64,000 bases of DNA from Lactobacillus sp. Lineage in GTDB: Bacteria; Bacillota; Bacilli; Lactobacillales; Lactobacillaceae. The position numbers were made by a program, and so were the translations under genes. The DNA is taken from the NCBI GenBank assembly GCA_030530865.1, contig JAUMUC010000002.1, positions 1-64,000 on the forward strand. Direction: 5' to 3'. The notes under the pieces were generated by a model. That model was not told where the DNA came from, did not search any database, and worked only from the letters and a program-made list of their open reading frames with translations. This document shows, piece by piece, positions 35,301 to 43,934 of the stretch; position 1 is the stretch's first letter, and each line of letters opens with the position of its first letter.

Positions 35301-35587
35301 ATGGCACTGTCATCCAAACTTTGCAGGATTTTAGCACCAGTTTGATTTAAGAAATACCAGGCTAAACGTGAAAATGACAGAACATGTAAATTATTAACGC
35401 TAGTTGTTTCCTTACCTTGAGCCTTTGCTAAAGTATTTAGCGCTTTAACTTCTGTGGTAAACTTAAGGTGATTTGGAACAATTAAAAAGACTGGTTCGTC
35501 AGTTTGGTAAGTTTTAATCGCTTGGTTTAAAACTTCATCGGCAACATGGCCAGCTTGGTCGCTAAGTATCAATTTAATGTTGTTCAT
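32318..35587 (-). CDS. rexB: ATP-dependent nuclease subunit B (RexB type of AddB)
   Basis: 1089 residues, matching RexB of lactic acid bacteria. The N-terminus (LILSDQAGHVADEVLNQAIK) occupies the AddB helicase position but has no Walker A GxGKT, and the cysteines of the AddB Fe-S cluster are absent. The C-terminal nuclease has FQVIDYKSSHHEFDLKEFYY. It forms the heterodimeric RexAB nuclease with the downstream gene. It is the first gene of rexB-rexA-dinG and divergent from the mevalonate operon, with 65 bases between starts. Confidence 0.92.
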   Translation of the reverse strand: MNNIKLILSDQAGHVADEVLNQAIKTYQTDEPVFLIVPNHLKFTTEVKALNTLAKAQGKETTSVNNLHVLSFSRLAWYFLNQTGAKILQSLDDSAISMLLAKIITEKKSQLTLLKSQTITPGLIKQLYQTINQLKENQVDLSDIEALEIDEETKLKLQDLAIINLELLKRINDKFSTKSDLVMQFNKLIPELDQLANSHFFFAHFSYFTKTELTTIFALIKKAKTVCLGFQTKDGSHYFAQKEDYDYVCQKTIYRITDFCKKRSIKVNYQSLPTSQNSLLRLWSGQISELTDMTNPQLVIADSRYSEVYYAARTIYQKVSLGQARFKDFLVLAPDLRKYESYLDPVLRQMGIPYFNDLEKEMKYHPLVIFLENLAEFIEHPYQSSNIFAMLKTALWRPAFYQNNEQLLLDLDQLENLALAGGINGQLWHVNCDEWADLTISDGVEKLRQEIVNQLEDLLAKLKTTDPQKGVSAFFNWIKQIGLPDRLDEIRNESTELQVQAQPKQLWDLLLNLLHDYLLIEEQKFDVKDFFNLLVSGFSEAQFSQIPATLDAVTFSEFGISQAGEYQEVFIIGATGQDLPKNSQNPGYLTPENVAQFEIDDQRELNTLDQAYQFGNIMAISQKLHLTYPFFNSQNEAIEPSFYWLKFKNWQAPVTTQHDLPNDETELAKYLTNPNASLGFLAYLNSVNATSLTHQLLETIKQYIATKVTNIQKALRYDNNPEDLSPELAQRLYGNSLSASVSQLESYYQNSFEYFLKYGLKLHPRNKNEFDSIQAGNYLHATMDLLVKTVQKAKLNFADLSADKLAVILAQVQDKLKEQAEYRYLKRDKFNQYLFRCLDKTSSVVAQNLLEKIQNDDQALLPVSSELTFGLGEKMPGLKYDLGQLGEINIRGKIDRLDRNAHDFQVIDYKSSHHEFDLKEFYYGLSLQMMTYLAVINNRLQADEQLIGGLYQHFTRSLPLINRADNFNKDLVLKPNDHKNLKYFGIYIDHRANNDNYAKLRSKTANFTQAEFELLLKQNEKLIKEAGQDILSGKLALNPYRIDQRRNGLTYSDYKDIFFFDHMFANNQYREITPQSRDELLTEMKGDAD

Positions 35588-35652
35588 GTCAATTTCCTCC
35601 TTTCAACATTTTAGCATAGAGGAAACAATCATTTATTAATGTAGGAGAAAAA

Positions 35653-36543
35653 ATGCAAGTTTCAAATAGAGCTCATGGGAAAGTAATTATTATGGGTGAA
35701 CATGCGGTAGTTTATGGTGCCAATGCCTTAGCTATCCCAATTAAATCATTGCAAATTAAGACAACGGTTTCAACTTGTTCGGAACTGATCATGAAGTCAA
35801 AAAATTATGAAGGCTTAGTTGAAGAAGCTCCAAGTGAGTATGCTGGATTAGTTGATTTAATTAAAAAGCTAACTAAGGGCAAAACTTGTCGCCTTGTTTT
35901 TGAGGGCGAAATTCCGATTGCCAGAGGCTTAGGATCAAGTGCAACGGTCGCTTTATCTACAGCTAGAGCTTTAAATGATTTTTGGTCACTGGGCCTATCT
36001 GAAAGTGATATTTTGCGTTTAACCAATGAAGCAGAAATGATCAATCATGGGAAAGCTAGTGGCTTAGATGCAGCGGTGGTCAATTCTAACGCACCAATTT
36101 TCTTCAATAAAGAAACCGGTGCTCATCAATTCAATGCTAGTTTAAAGAGTCATTTATTAATTATGGACACAGGTCAGATTGGTAATACTAAAGAAGCTGT
36201 GATGCTAGTTAAATCAGAATTAGCTGGTGAAAAAGTTAAATTGATGGATGAATTGAGTACTCTCCCCGACTTAACTAAAGAAGCATGGATTAATAATGAA
36301 CCTGAAAAAGTTGGCCAATATTTTAGAAAAGCCCAAACGATTTTGAGTTCATTTAAGCTTTCAACTAAGAGAATTGATAAAATAGTGGAAATTAGTGATC
36401 AGTTTGCCTTTGGTACGAAAATCTCAGGTGGTGGCTTAGGTGGAATTGTAATCGCCTTATGCCCTTCTTTTGAAATTTGTGAAAAAATCGCCAAACTCTG
36501 TACTGATGAAATTGATCAATACTGGATTGAGGACTTATCATGA
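35653..36543 (+). CDS. mvk: Mevalonate kinase
   Basis: 296 residues, GHMP kinase family. It begins HGKVIIMGEHAVVYGANALA (substrate-binding motif 1), has the ATP loop ARGLGSSATVALSTARAL near residue 90 and the C-terminal GGGLGGIVIAL motif. It phosphorylates mevalonate, the first step of this four-gene isoprenoid operon. A clear GTAGGAG lies 6 bases before the ATG. The stop overlaps the mvaD start as ATGA. Confidence 0.95.
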   Translation: MQVSNRAHGKVIIMGEHAVVYGANALAIPIKSLQIKTTVSTCSELIMKSKNYEGLVEEAPSEYAGLVDLIKKLTKGKTCRLVFEGEIPIARGLGSSATVALSTARALNDFWSLGLSESDILRLTNEAEMINHGKASGLDAAVVNSNAPIFFNKETGAHQFNASLKSHLLIMDTGQIGNTKEAVMLVKSELAGEKVKLMDELSTLPDLTKEAWINNEPEKVGQYFRKAQTILSSFKLSTKRIDKIVEISDQFAFGTKISGGGLGGIVIALCPSFEICEKIAKLCTDEIDQYWIEDLS

Positions 36544-37490
36544 GAAAAATTGCTAGAGCTCATACTAATATTGCGTTAATTAAATACTGGGGTAAACAAG
36601 ATCCTGCATTACGCTTACCTTTAATGTCGAGCATCTCCATGACACTAGATAATTTTTACACTGACACTTATCTAGAGAAAAGCTCAGAAAATCAATTTAT
36701 TCTGAACGGACAAGTGATGGATAACAAGTTAAGCAAGCGAGTTTTTGACTATTTAGACCTGCTCAAAAGAGAATTTGGGATTAGTGAAAATTTAAAAGTA
36801 GTTAGTGAAAATCACGTGCCAACTGGTGCAGGTTTGGCTTCTTCCAGTTCAGCTTTTGCTGCTCTAGCCTATGCATTTAGTAGCTATTTTGACTTAGCTT
36901 TGGACAAGCAAGAATTATCGCGTTTAGCTAGAATCGGATCGGGTTCTGCTACTAGATCGATTTACGGCGGTTTTGTTAAATGGCAAAAAGGCGATGATCA
37001 AACTTCAGTTGCGATTCCGCTTGATGAGCATCCTACTCTACCGATGCATTTATTAGCAATTGAGCTTAATAAGGCTCCTAAGAAGTTGAGCTCTACTAAG
37101 GGGATGCAATTAGCTGAAAAGTCGCCTTTTTATAAAACTTGGCTTGACTTAAATGATCAGCAAATTGCGGACATGGAATTGGCAATTAAAGAGCAAGATT
37201 TCACTAAAATTGGTACTTTAGCTGAAGAAAGTGCTATGCAAATGCATGCCATTAATTTTGCTAGTCGGCCATTCTTTACTTACTTTGAACCTGATACTTT
37301 AAAGGTTTTAGCTATTTTACAAGAATTAAAGCAATCAGTTGAGTTATACGTAACAATTGATGCTGGACCAAACGTTAAAGTGCTCTGTTTAGCTAAAGAT
37401 GTCGAATTTATTTCTAAATATTTAAAAAAGCATTTAGAATCGGTTGAATTGGTAGACACAAGCTTTGGTCAAGGGGTACAATTGCTTTGA
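36540..37490 (+). CDS. mvaD: Diphosphomevalonate decarboxylase
   Basis: 316 residues. It starts with ARAHTNIALIKYWGKQD, the diagnostic N-terminus of the family (Asn and Lys contacting substrate), and has the phosphate loop GAGLASSSSAFAALAYAFS. IGSGSATRSIYGGFVKW follows and TIDAGPNVKVL lies near the C-terminus with the catalytic Asp. It converts mevalonate 5-diphosphate to isopentenyl diphosphate. The start codon overlaps the mvk stop by 4 bases. Confidence 0.95.
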   Translation: MRKIARAHTNIALIKYWGKQDPALRLPLMSSISMTLDNFYTDTYLEKSSENQFILNGQVMDNKLSKRVFDYLDLLKREFGISENLKVVSENHVPTGAGLASSSSAFAALAYAFSSYFDLALDKQELSRLARIGSGSATRSIYGGFVKWQKGDDQTSVAIPLDEHPTLPMHLLAIELNKAPKKLSSTKGMQLAEKSPFYKTWLDLNDQQIADMELAIKEQDFTKIGTLAEESAMQMHAINFASRPFFTYFEPDTLKVLAILQELKQSVELYVTIDAGPNVKVLCLAKDVEFISKYLKKHLESVELVDTSFGQGVQLL

Positions 37491-37517
37491 TATTTTAAAC
37501 AGATTAGAGGGATATGC

Positions 37518-38582
37518 TTGATTTCGGAAAAGGCTCCAGGAAAGCTTTTTATTGCTGGCGAATACGCGGTTTTAGACAATAAATGTCCAGCAGTTATCGT
37601 TGGATTAGATCAATATGTTTACGTTTCGATTGAAGAAGCAACAGACGGTTTAATCAGTTCAAAACAATATCCAGATCAACTTGTATCTTGGACTCACCAG
37701 CAAGGAAAAATCGTTGCTAGTGAAAATAATTTTGCTTATGTTTTAACTGCAATGAGTTTTGCAGAACAATACGCTCTAACTAAGGGTAAAAGTTTGAAGA
37801 CTTATCATTTATCAATTGATTCTGATTTGGATTCTCAAGATGGTAAAAAATTCGGACTTGGCTCAAGTGCTGCGATTACGGTGGCAACAGTTAAGGCAGT
37901 TTTGCATTTTTATGATCTAAAACTTGATGAAGCTACTGTCTACAAGATTGCTACCCTTTCCCACTACACGGTTCAAGGTAGCGGTTCATGTGGAGATATC
38001 GCAGCTAGTGTGTATGGTGGCTGGATTGCCTACCAAACTTTTAAGAAAAAATGGCTCTTAAAAATGATTAAACATGGTCATTTAATCGACTTAGTCGATC
38101 GTGATTGGCCCGGTCTTCATATCAAGCGTTTAACTCCACCTGAAGATTTACAACTTTTGATTGGTTGGAGCCAAATCCCTGCTTCAACTTCAGATCTTTT
38201 AAAAGAAACGAAAAGACATTCAAAGAGTTTAACTTGGATGTTTTATAAAGCTTCTCGACGTTGTGTTTTGAAAATGATTCGTGGTTTTGAAACACACAAT
38301 ATTGAACTTATTAAAAAGCAAATTAGAATTAATCGTCACTTGCTTCACTGGTATGCGAAGTTAAACAATATTCAAATTGAAATTGCCCCATTAACTCGTT
38401 TAATTAAAATCGGTGAAAAGTACTCAGGAGCTGCTAAGACTTCTGGTGCTGGTAATGGTGACTGTGGTATCGTAATTTTAGATAAGAAAAAAGAAGATGC
38501 CCAAGAAGTTTACCAAGAATGGCAAAAGAATGGGATTTTGCCTTTGGACTTCAAGGTTAAACAAGATAGCTTGGAGAAATAG
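37518..38582 (+). CDS. mvaK2: Phosphomevalonate kinase
   Basis: 354 residues, GHMP kinase. I take the TTG at 37518 as start because GAGGG lies about 6 bases upstream and the protein then begins ISEKAPGKLFIAGEYAVLD, the family's usual N-terminus. The ATP loop is KKFGLGSSAAITVATVKA and the C-terminal motif is SGAGNGDCGIVIL. It makes mevalonate 5-diphosphate for mvaD. It lies 27 bases after mvaD and its stop directly abuts the fni start. Confidence 0.94.
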   Translation: MISEKAPGKLFIAGEYAVLDNKCPAVIVGLDQYVYVSIEEATDGLISSKQYPDQLVSWTHQQGKIVASENNFAYVLTAMSFAEQYALTKGKSLKTYHLSIDSDLDSQDGKKFGLGSSAAITVATVKAVLHFYDLKLDEATVYKIATLSHYTVQGSGSCGDIAASVYGGWIAYQTFKKKWLLKMIKHGHLIDLVDRDWPGLHIKRLTPPEDLQLLIGWSQIPASTSDLLKETKRHSKSLTWMFYKASRRCVLKMIRGFETHNIELIKKQIRINRHLLHWYAKLNNIQIEIAPLTRLIKIGEKYSGAAKTSGAGNGDCGIVILDKKKEDAQEVYQEWQKNGILPLDFKVKQDSLEK

Positions 38583-39602
38583 ATGTCAATTAGATCTAAT
38601 CGAAAAGATGAACACCTCGCTTTAGCAAATAAATTTTTTGCTAACCGTTTAAATAGTTTTGATAAGATGCATCTTATGCGCCCTAGTCTGCCAGAAACGT
38701 CAGTTGATGATGTGCAGATTGAGCGCATTATTTTTGATAAAAAAGTTGCACCTTTTTACATTAATGCGATGACTGGTGGCTCAGATCAAGCAGAAAAAAT
38801 TAATCGTGACCTAGCCAGTTTAGCTAATCGTTATCATTTAGCAATGGCGTTAGGATCTGCTAGCATTGTTGAAAAAGAAGCTGAATGGTTAGATAGTTTT
38901 GTTGTTGCTAGAAAAGCTAATCCGGATGGTTTAATTTTTGCCAACGTTAATCCGTTAACTTCTGTTAAAACAGCTAAGCTGGTGTGCGATGAATTAGCTG
39001 CCGACGCTTTGCAAATTCATTTAAATGTGGTTCAAGAAGTGGCAATGCCTGAGGGAGACCGTGATTTTCGCTGGCTAGACAAGCTTTTAGCAATTCGCCA
39101 AGCACTTACCTGCCCGATTATTATTAAAGAAGTTGGTCAAGGCTTAGATCAAAAATCAATTAAACGATTATCTAAAGCAGGTTTTGAATTCTTTGATCTT
39201 GCTGGATTTGGTGGAACTAATTTTGCTCAAATCGAAAATGCGAGAGATCATAGAAAACATGATTATTTAGAAAATATCGGTTTAGACACGGTTCTTGCTG
39301 CCTTAGGAGCTAGAGATTGCCAAGTTAATTACTTTGTCTCAGGTGGAATTCGTCATCCGTTAGATATTGTAAAAGCTTATGCTTTAGGTGGCCAATTAGC
39401 TGGTATTTCGGGGGCATTTTTAAATGAATATTTGGAACATGGCATTGATGCTTTAGCAGAAAAAATTGCAGATTACTTGGAAATGACCAAAAAATTATTA
39501 GCAATGTATGGCGTTGAAAAAATTGCAGATGCGAGCCAAATCCCCTTCTATTTAGATCAAGATCTTGCTTATGAATATGAACAAATAAAAAAGCACCAAT
39601 AA
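38583..39602 (+). CDS. fni: Type 2 isopentenyl-diphosphate delta-isomerase
   Basis: 339 residues, FMN- and NADPH-dependent TIM-barrel isomerase. RKDEHLALANK at the N-terminus, INAMTGGSDQAEKINRDLAS (FMN site), LQIHLNVVQE, IIIKEVGQG, DLAGFGGTNFAQIE and SGGIRHPLDIVKAY are the expected signatures. It interconverts IPP and DMAPP. It is the last gene of the mevalonate operon. The ATG follows the mvaK2 stop with no gap, so it is probably translationally coupled (GGAGAAA just upstream). Confidence 0.95.
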   Translation: MSIRSNRKDEHLALANKFFANRLNSFDKMHLMRPSLPETSVDDVQIERIIFDKKVAPFYINAMTGGSDQAEKINRDLASLANRYHLAMALGSASIVEKEAEWLDSFVVARKANPDGLIFANVNPLTSVKTAKLVCDELAADALQIHLNVVQEVAMPEGDRDFRWLDKLLAIRQALTCPIIIKEVGQGLDQKSIKRLSKAGFEFFDLAGFGGTNFAQIENARDHRKHDYLENIGLDTVLAALGARDCQVNYFVSGGIRHPLDIVKAYALGGQLAGISGAFLNEYLEHGIDALAEKIADYLEMTKKLLAMYGVEKIADASQIPFYLDQDLAYEYEQIKKHQ

Positions 39603-39614
39603 GGTGCTTTTTTT
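39587..39614. terminator. Bidirectional terminator between fni and the Cof phosphatase gene
   Basis: Stem AAAAAAGCACC/GGTGCTTTTTT with a five-base loop that includes the fni stop codon, and T-rich tails for both directions. Confidence 0.9.
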
Positions 39615-40401
39615 ATTTGTTGTTTTTAAGAATTTCGTACAATTCCTTTTGAACTGCACTGTCATTATTGCTACCAATAATTTTGTTAGCAACTCTTTTT
39701 GCTTCAGGCAAAGCTTGGGCAGTTACATATGCCCGACCAACGTAGCGTAACATTTCAACGTCATTACCACTATCACCGAAGGCAATCATTTCCTTTGGTG
39801 AAATCCCTAATTTCTTAGATAAGAATTTCAAACCATCAGCTTTAGAAAGTCCAGCTGTTGCTAAATCGATTGTTTCTGGCCCAGCAGATACGATTCCGAT
39901 AGTTGGTAAATTCTTACATAAATCATCATACAAAGCCAAACGCTTGTCAGAATCAACTAGGACACTTAATTTGAAGATCTTATCTTCAACATCACGTAAT
40001 GAAGAAACCTTTTTCAACTTATGGTAAAACCGTTGCATTGAAACGTACATTTCATCAGTAGTCACGTAACCGTAGTTGAGTCCAGCAGCGACAACTGGAT
40101 ATTCGTATTTGTCCAACTGATCTAAAATCTTAGTCAAATCTTCCTTAGAAAGAACGTTAGTTTTTAAAACATTGGTTCCTTCTGCTACTAAACCACCATT
40201 TTCTGCTACATAGTAGATGTCCTTGTGCATCTCTGGAAAACGAGTTTGTAAATTCTCGAATTGATTACCACTAGCAACGACAAACTTAACATCTTGCTCT
40301 TGCATCAATTTGAATGATTTCATAAAAAGATCGTGATCGTAAGTTTTCTCATCAGTCAACCAAGTACCATCCATGTCAGTTGCAACTAATTTTACAGTCA
40401 T
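39613..40401 (-). CDS. Cof-type HAD-superfamily sugar-phosphate/FMN phosphatase
   Basis: 262 residues. HAD motif I is VATDMDGTWLTDEKTYD with the nucleophilic Asp8. The motif II region is VVASGNQ and motif IV is IAFGDSGNDVEMLRYVG. The C2-type cap domain lies between them (about 85-190). It probably dephosphorylates a small phosphorylated metabolite; the substrate cannot be read from the sequence. AAGGAGG precedes the ATG. It appears to be transcribed alone. Confidence 0.9.
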   Translation of the reverse strand: MTVKLVATDMDGTWLTDEKTYDHDLFMKSFKLMQEQDVKFVVASGNQFENLQTRFPEMHKDIYYVAENGGLVAEGTNVLKTNVLSKEDLTKILDQLDKYEYPVVAAGLNYGYVTTDEMYVSMQRFYHKLKKVSSLRDVEDKIFKLSVLVDSDKRLALYDDLCKNLPTIGIVSAGPETIDLATAGLSKADGLKFLSKKLGISPKEMIAFGDSGNDVEMLRYVGRAYVTAQALPEAKRVANKIIGSNNDSAVQKELYEILKNNK

Positions 40402-40444
40402 ATGATTTCCTCCTTGTTATTTTACTTTATTATATCAAAGTGTC

Positions 40445-41749
40445 TTATTGACGTAAGCCCTTTGGATAGAAATTCTTTATTTGACCATTAACAATTTTTC
40501 CAAAACTAAAGATTAGACCTTGATGGCTTACTAAAATAAAGCCAGATAAATCTGATTTAACGCGGACAGTTTCGCCGTGTAAATAGTGATTGTACTCATC
40601 TTCGTTCAGCTCAATTGCTAATACATTAGCCTTTTTACCTAAGTAAAGTGCCAATTGATGACTCGGTTCAAAACGATTCTTTTTTAAGATTCCTAGATCT
40701 AGGCCATTATTAAGAATTTTAATTCCAGTTAAGTCATTTGCTAATGCAGGAATAAAAACATGATCGTTTCGGATTACTGCGTCGCTTAAATCAAGTTCTG
40801 GATAATTAACAAGTGCTTTTTTGACTAGAGTAGCATCTTTGCCTAATTTTTTAGCTTTGAGTGGCTTTAACTTTTTAGCTGAATTTTCACCATGAAAAGT
40901 TAAATGAGCAGCAAATTGCCCTTCACCGAGCCCTGGCCAGAAACGAAAAGTTTTTTCGAGTTCGCTTGAGCCGATTCCTGGCTTGATTTTTGGATGATCA
41001 AGTTCTTTTTTATCAATTGAGAAATCTTTTGTTGTAAGCCATTCGACGATTTCTTCGTCTTCTTCTGGTGAAAAAGTACAGGTTGCATAAACCAGCTTTC
41101 CACCACTTTTTAGCATTTTTATGGCACTTTCTAAGATCTCTTTTTGCCGAGTTTGGCATTCTAGAACGTAATCTTGACTCCAATATTGAATAGCGTCATG
41201 ATCTTTTCTGAACATGCCTTCTCCACTACATGGTGCGTCCACAATGATTTTGTCAAAAAATCCGGTAAAGTATTTGACTAATTTGGCAGGACTAGCACAA
41301 GTAATCAGGCTGTTTTTAACCCCCCAACGTTCAATATTTTCCTTTAAAATTTTGGCTCTGCCAGGATTAATTTCATTTGAGACTAATACCCCTTCATTTG
41401 CAAGATTCTCTAGGATGGCGGTCGATTTTCCACCAGGTGCAGCACATAGATCTAAGATCTTTTCTCCAGGTTGTGCATCTAATAGATAAGCTGGAAACAT
41501 AGCTGCGGGATCTTGTGAATAGACATAGCCACCCGTCCATGCACTATCATGCCCAGAAATTTGTCCATAATAGGCGTTGCCGATAATTGGCACTGGCTTT
41601 GACAAATCATATGGCACGGTTTGATTGGCTAGTTTATTGATTCTGAAGGCCTTTTTAGCGGGTTCATCAAATGATTTTACGAATTGTTCATAGTCGTCAT
41701 GACTCAATATTGACTGATATTTATTTAAAAACTCACTTGGTAGTTGCAT
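40445..41749 (-). CDS. RsmF/RsmB-family 16S rRNA m5C methyltransferase
   Basis: 434 residues. The N-terminal RNA-binding region is followed by the SAM domain (about 85-290): LDLCAAPGGKSTAI (motif I), IIVDAPCSGEGMFRKD (motif IV, first catalytic Cys) and VYATCTFSPEEDEE (motif VI, second Cys). The C-terminal about 150 residues are a PUA-like domain (DLSGFILVSHQGLIFSFGK), as in RsmF/YebU-type enzymes. It probably methylates a cytosine of 16S rRNA. The start overlaps the upstream membrane protein gene by 17 bases. Confidence 0.9.
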   Translation of the reverse strand: MQLPSEFLNKYQSILSHDDYEQFVKSFDEPAKKAFRINKLANQTVPYDLSKPVPIIGNAYYGQISGHDSAWTGGYVYSQDPAAMFPAYLLDAQPGEKILDLCAAPGGKSTAILENLANEGVLVSNEINPGRAKILKENIERWGVKNSLITCASPAKLVKYFTGFFDKIIVDAPCSGEGMFRKDHDAIQYWSQDYVLECQTRQKEILESAIKMLKSGGKLVYATCTFSPEEDEEIVEWLTTKDFSIDKKELDHPKIKPGIGSSELEKTFRFWPGLGEGQFAAHLTFHGENSAKKLKPLKAKKLGKDATLVKKALVNYPELDLSDAVIRNDHVFIPALANDLTGIKILNNGLDLGILKKNRFEPSHQLALYLGKKANVLAIELNEDEYNHYLHGETVRVKSDLSGFILVSHQGLIFSFGKIVNGQIKNFYPKGLRQ

Positions 41750-42611
41750 GCTTTCTCCTACTTTGATAAATCGCGATTGCGGAAATGACGAATTCAGCGG
41801 ACATCAAGCCCAATAAGAAAAGTAAGTTTGAATAGAAAACAAAATGAGATAACAACATATTGGTTATTATGTAAACTACTAATACACCCACGATTGCTTC
41901 CCAATACTTTTTGAACTCTTTAGCGATGGTATAACTTAAATCCCAATTAAGGAAAGTTAGAAATGCTAAAATGGCTGTCATGATCATGATATAGTCCCAA
42001 CGAGGTTGATAATTTTTTACAAAATTTGGCACTTGCAATTTATATTGCTTGCTCAGGTTCTTTAAAAGCTTCTTTGGACCATCAACATAGACAGTATAGT
42101 TAGATAGTAAATCTAAGCTAGTAGCTTGCTTTAAACCGGTTGTTAGATAGTAATTATTGCTCTTAGGTTTAATCTCCCCTATAACGGGATAATAGGTATT
42201 ATTGGCAATTAAATACTTATTTCCTTGCAATTGCCGTGTATTTAACTTGGCACCATATTCAACTGCTGCCACCGTTACCCGGCCAGAGAATTCATCTAAT
42301 GAAAAATAGCGTCCAGAATAAGTTGGCATCTGCCTAATTTCTTTATTTGCCCAGATCAATTTAGCGTGTTTGTTATAAATGTTTGAAAAATAAAGTTGAA
42401 CATTCTTGTAGCGATTAACTTTTTTGATAAATTGGCGGATGGTCGTCTCATTATCATCAGTTTGGAAATATCTAGTGTCTGGACTTAAGCCATATGCTTT
42501 AATCAATTCATTTGCTTGGTGAGTTTCGATTTTTGAAACCATAATGCCACACAAGGCCATCAAGCAAAATAGGTAAAATAGAAAGCTATAGCGTCGTTTA
42601 ATTTTTAACAT
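41733..42611 (-). CDS. Membrane protein of unknown function
   Basis: 292 residues. A transmembrane helix (about 10-28) is followed by an extracytoplasmic region of about 175 residues (YFQTDDNETTIRQFIKKVNR, TRQLQGNKYLIANNTYYPV). Three more helices follow, about 210-226, 238-254 and 260-280. The layout, one helix, an outside domain and a helical bundle, resembles MacB/FtsX-type permease domains but no signature is clear. It overlaps both neighbours (7 bases upstream, 17 downstream), so it is translated with the methyltransferase-like gene and the rRNA methyltransferase. Function unknown. Confidence 0.75.
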   Translation of the reverse strand: MLKIKRRYSFLFYLFCLMALCGIMVSKIETHQANELIKAYGLSPDTRYFQTDDNETTIRQFIKKVNRYKNVQLYFSNIYNKHAKLIWANKEIRQMPTYSGRYFSLDEFSGRVTVAAVEYGAKLNTRQLQGNKYLIANNTYYPVIGEIKPKSNNYYLTTGLKQATSLDLLSNYTVYVDGPKKLLKNLSKQYKLQVPNFVKNYQPRWDYIMIMTAILAFLTFLNWDLSYTIAKEFKKYWEAIVGVLVVYIITNMLLSHFVFYSNLLFLLGLMSAEFVISAIAIYQSRRKHATTK

Positions 42612-43279
42612 ATAACTTGAAAAATCTCCTCATCAATAAAGTCAAAGCTTGGAAAATCAATCGGTACTCGCTCTAATTTAACTTCTTGCCAGAATTCTGG
42701 TGAGTTAGTTGCACCCTCTTTTTCTCCAATGAAGAATAATTTTGGCCTGTTGGCTAATTTTCGCCAAGCATTGACTAATTCAAGATCACTTTTGCCAAAA
42801 TTCGGTGACCAACTAACTAGGATAAAGTCTACATCTTGATACTTTTCTAAGGCTTCGAGTGCGTTTAAAGATTCTACAGGGAAAATTGGCTGACTACCAG
42901 TTTTAGAACTGATTGACCAGCGCAAATTATCAGTCGCAATCATCTTGACCCCTACTTCACTTAAAGCTTTTGACCAATAAGCATTGCCAGCCATTAATTC
43001 TAGTCCTTGCTTCAAATTGAATAATTTTTTCAAGGCACGAGCTTTGACCAAATCGGGCAAAGACCAGATTCCGTAATGTAAAGATAAGTATTGCCGAAAT
43101 GAACTAATTAAATTTTGGGCCACCGGATCAGCATAATAGCCTAGTTTTTTGGGAGAAACGGTTGGTAACTTTCCTTGGTCCAATAGTTCAACAATCTGCT
43201 TGATCTCATTTATTTGTCTATTTAGTTCGGGATTATTTATATTTAGTAATTTTAAAGTTTTATTTAAATATGAGCTCAT
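42605..43279 (-). CDS. Methyltransferase-like protein of unknown function
   Basis: 224 residues. The N-terminal half is helical. From about residue 112 a class I methyltransferase-like core can be seen: GLELMAGNAYWSKALSEVGV (motif I position), KMIATDNLRW (acidic end of strand 2) and VDFILVSWSPNFGKSD (motif IV position). PKLFFIGEKEGATNSPEFW follows. The glycine loop is atypical (LMAGNA rather than GxGxG), so SAM binding is uncertain. It is the first gene of a three-gene overlapping set with a membrane protein and an rRNA methyltransferase, divergent from lepB. Confidence 0.72.
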   Translation of the reverse strand: MSSYLNKTLKLLNINNPELNRQINEIKQIVELLDQGKLPTVSPKKLGYYADPVAQNLISSFRQYLSLHYGIWSLPDLVKARALKKLFNLKQGLELMAGNAYWSKALSEVGVKMIATDNLRWSISSKTGSQPIFPVESLNALEALEKYQDVDFILVSWSPNFGKSDLELVNAWRKLANRPKLFFIGEKEGATNSPEFWQEVKLERVPIDFPSFDFIDEEIFQVIC

Positions 43280-43300
43280 AACAATAACCTAACATGATTT

Positions 43301-43332
43301 TACCATTCAATTAGATCTAAATCAGTTATAAT
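43301..43332 (+). promoter_or_regulatory. lepB promoter
   Basis: TATAAT at 43327-43332 with a weak TTTACC at 43301-43306 (20-base spacer), ahead of the AGGAGA ribosome binding site. Confidence 0.45.
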
Positions 43333-43366
43333 AGAAAAGTAAAACCATAAATTGAGGAGATTTAAT

Positions 43367-43933
43367 ATGGTAGAAGAAAAGAAAGAAACTCAACCAGAAG
43401 AAAAGAAAGGCTTGTTGCGTTCTACAGCTGAAGTTGCTGGATTAACGATTTTGATGTTCGCCATTTGGTACGTTGTTTTCACCTTTATTTTGGCAAACGA
43501 TTCAGTTTCTGGTCCATCAATGCAACCTACTTTTGAAAATAATGACCGCATTATTTCTATTCGTCACTTCACAAAGAAACGCGGTCAAGTAGTCGTAATT
43601 AAAGCCCCTGACCAACCAAACACTCTTTACATTAAACGTTTAATTGGATTGCCTGGTGATACAGTTGAGTCAAAGAATGATCATCTTTACGTTAATGGTA
43701 AGGAAGTCAATCAAAGTTATTTAAGTAAAAAATGGATTGCTAACGCTCACGCAGCTGGCATGAAATATACTAATGACTTTAAAGTAACTGTACCAAAGGG
43801 CTACTACTGGGTTATGGGAGATCACCGTGATGTTTCAAATGACTCAAGACGCTTTGGCCCTGTTAAAGCAAACAAGATTGTCAGTGAAGTTAAACTTCGC
43901 TACTGGCCTTTAACTGATATTAGTTGGTTCTAA
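43367..43933 (+). CDS. lepB: Type I signal peptidase
   Basis: 188 residues from the ATG at 43367, placed 8 bases after GAGGAGA; an earlier in-frame start at 43352 precedes that site. One transmembrane helix lies at about residues 22-43. Box B DSVSGPSMQPTF contains catalytic Ser51 and box D NTLYIKRLIGLPGD contains general base Lys90. Box E is VMGDHRDVSNDSRRFGPV. It removes signal peptides from exported proteins such as the surface proteins at the start of this window. It is followed one base later by a 60-residue ORF. Confidence 0.94.
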   Translation: MVEEKKETQPEEKKGLLRSTAEVAGLTILMFAIWYVVFTFILANDSVSGPSMQPTFENNDRIISIRHFTKKRGQVVVIKAPDQPNTLYIKRLIGLPGDTVESKNDHLYVNGKEVNQSYLSKKWIANAHAAGMKYTNDFKVTVPKGYYWVMGDHRDVSNDSRRFGPVKANKIVSEVKLRYWPLTDISWF

Positions 43934-43934
43934 G

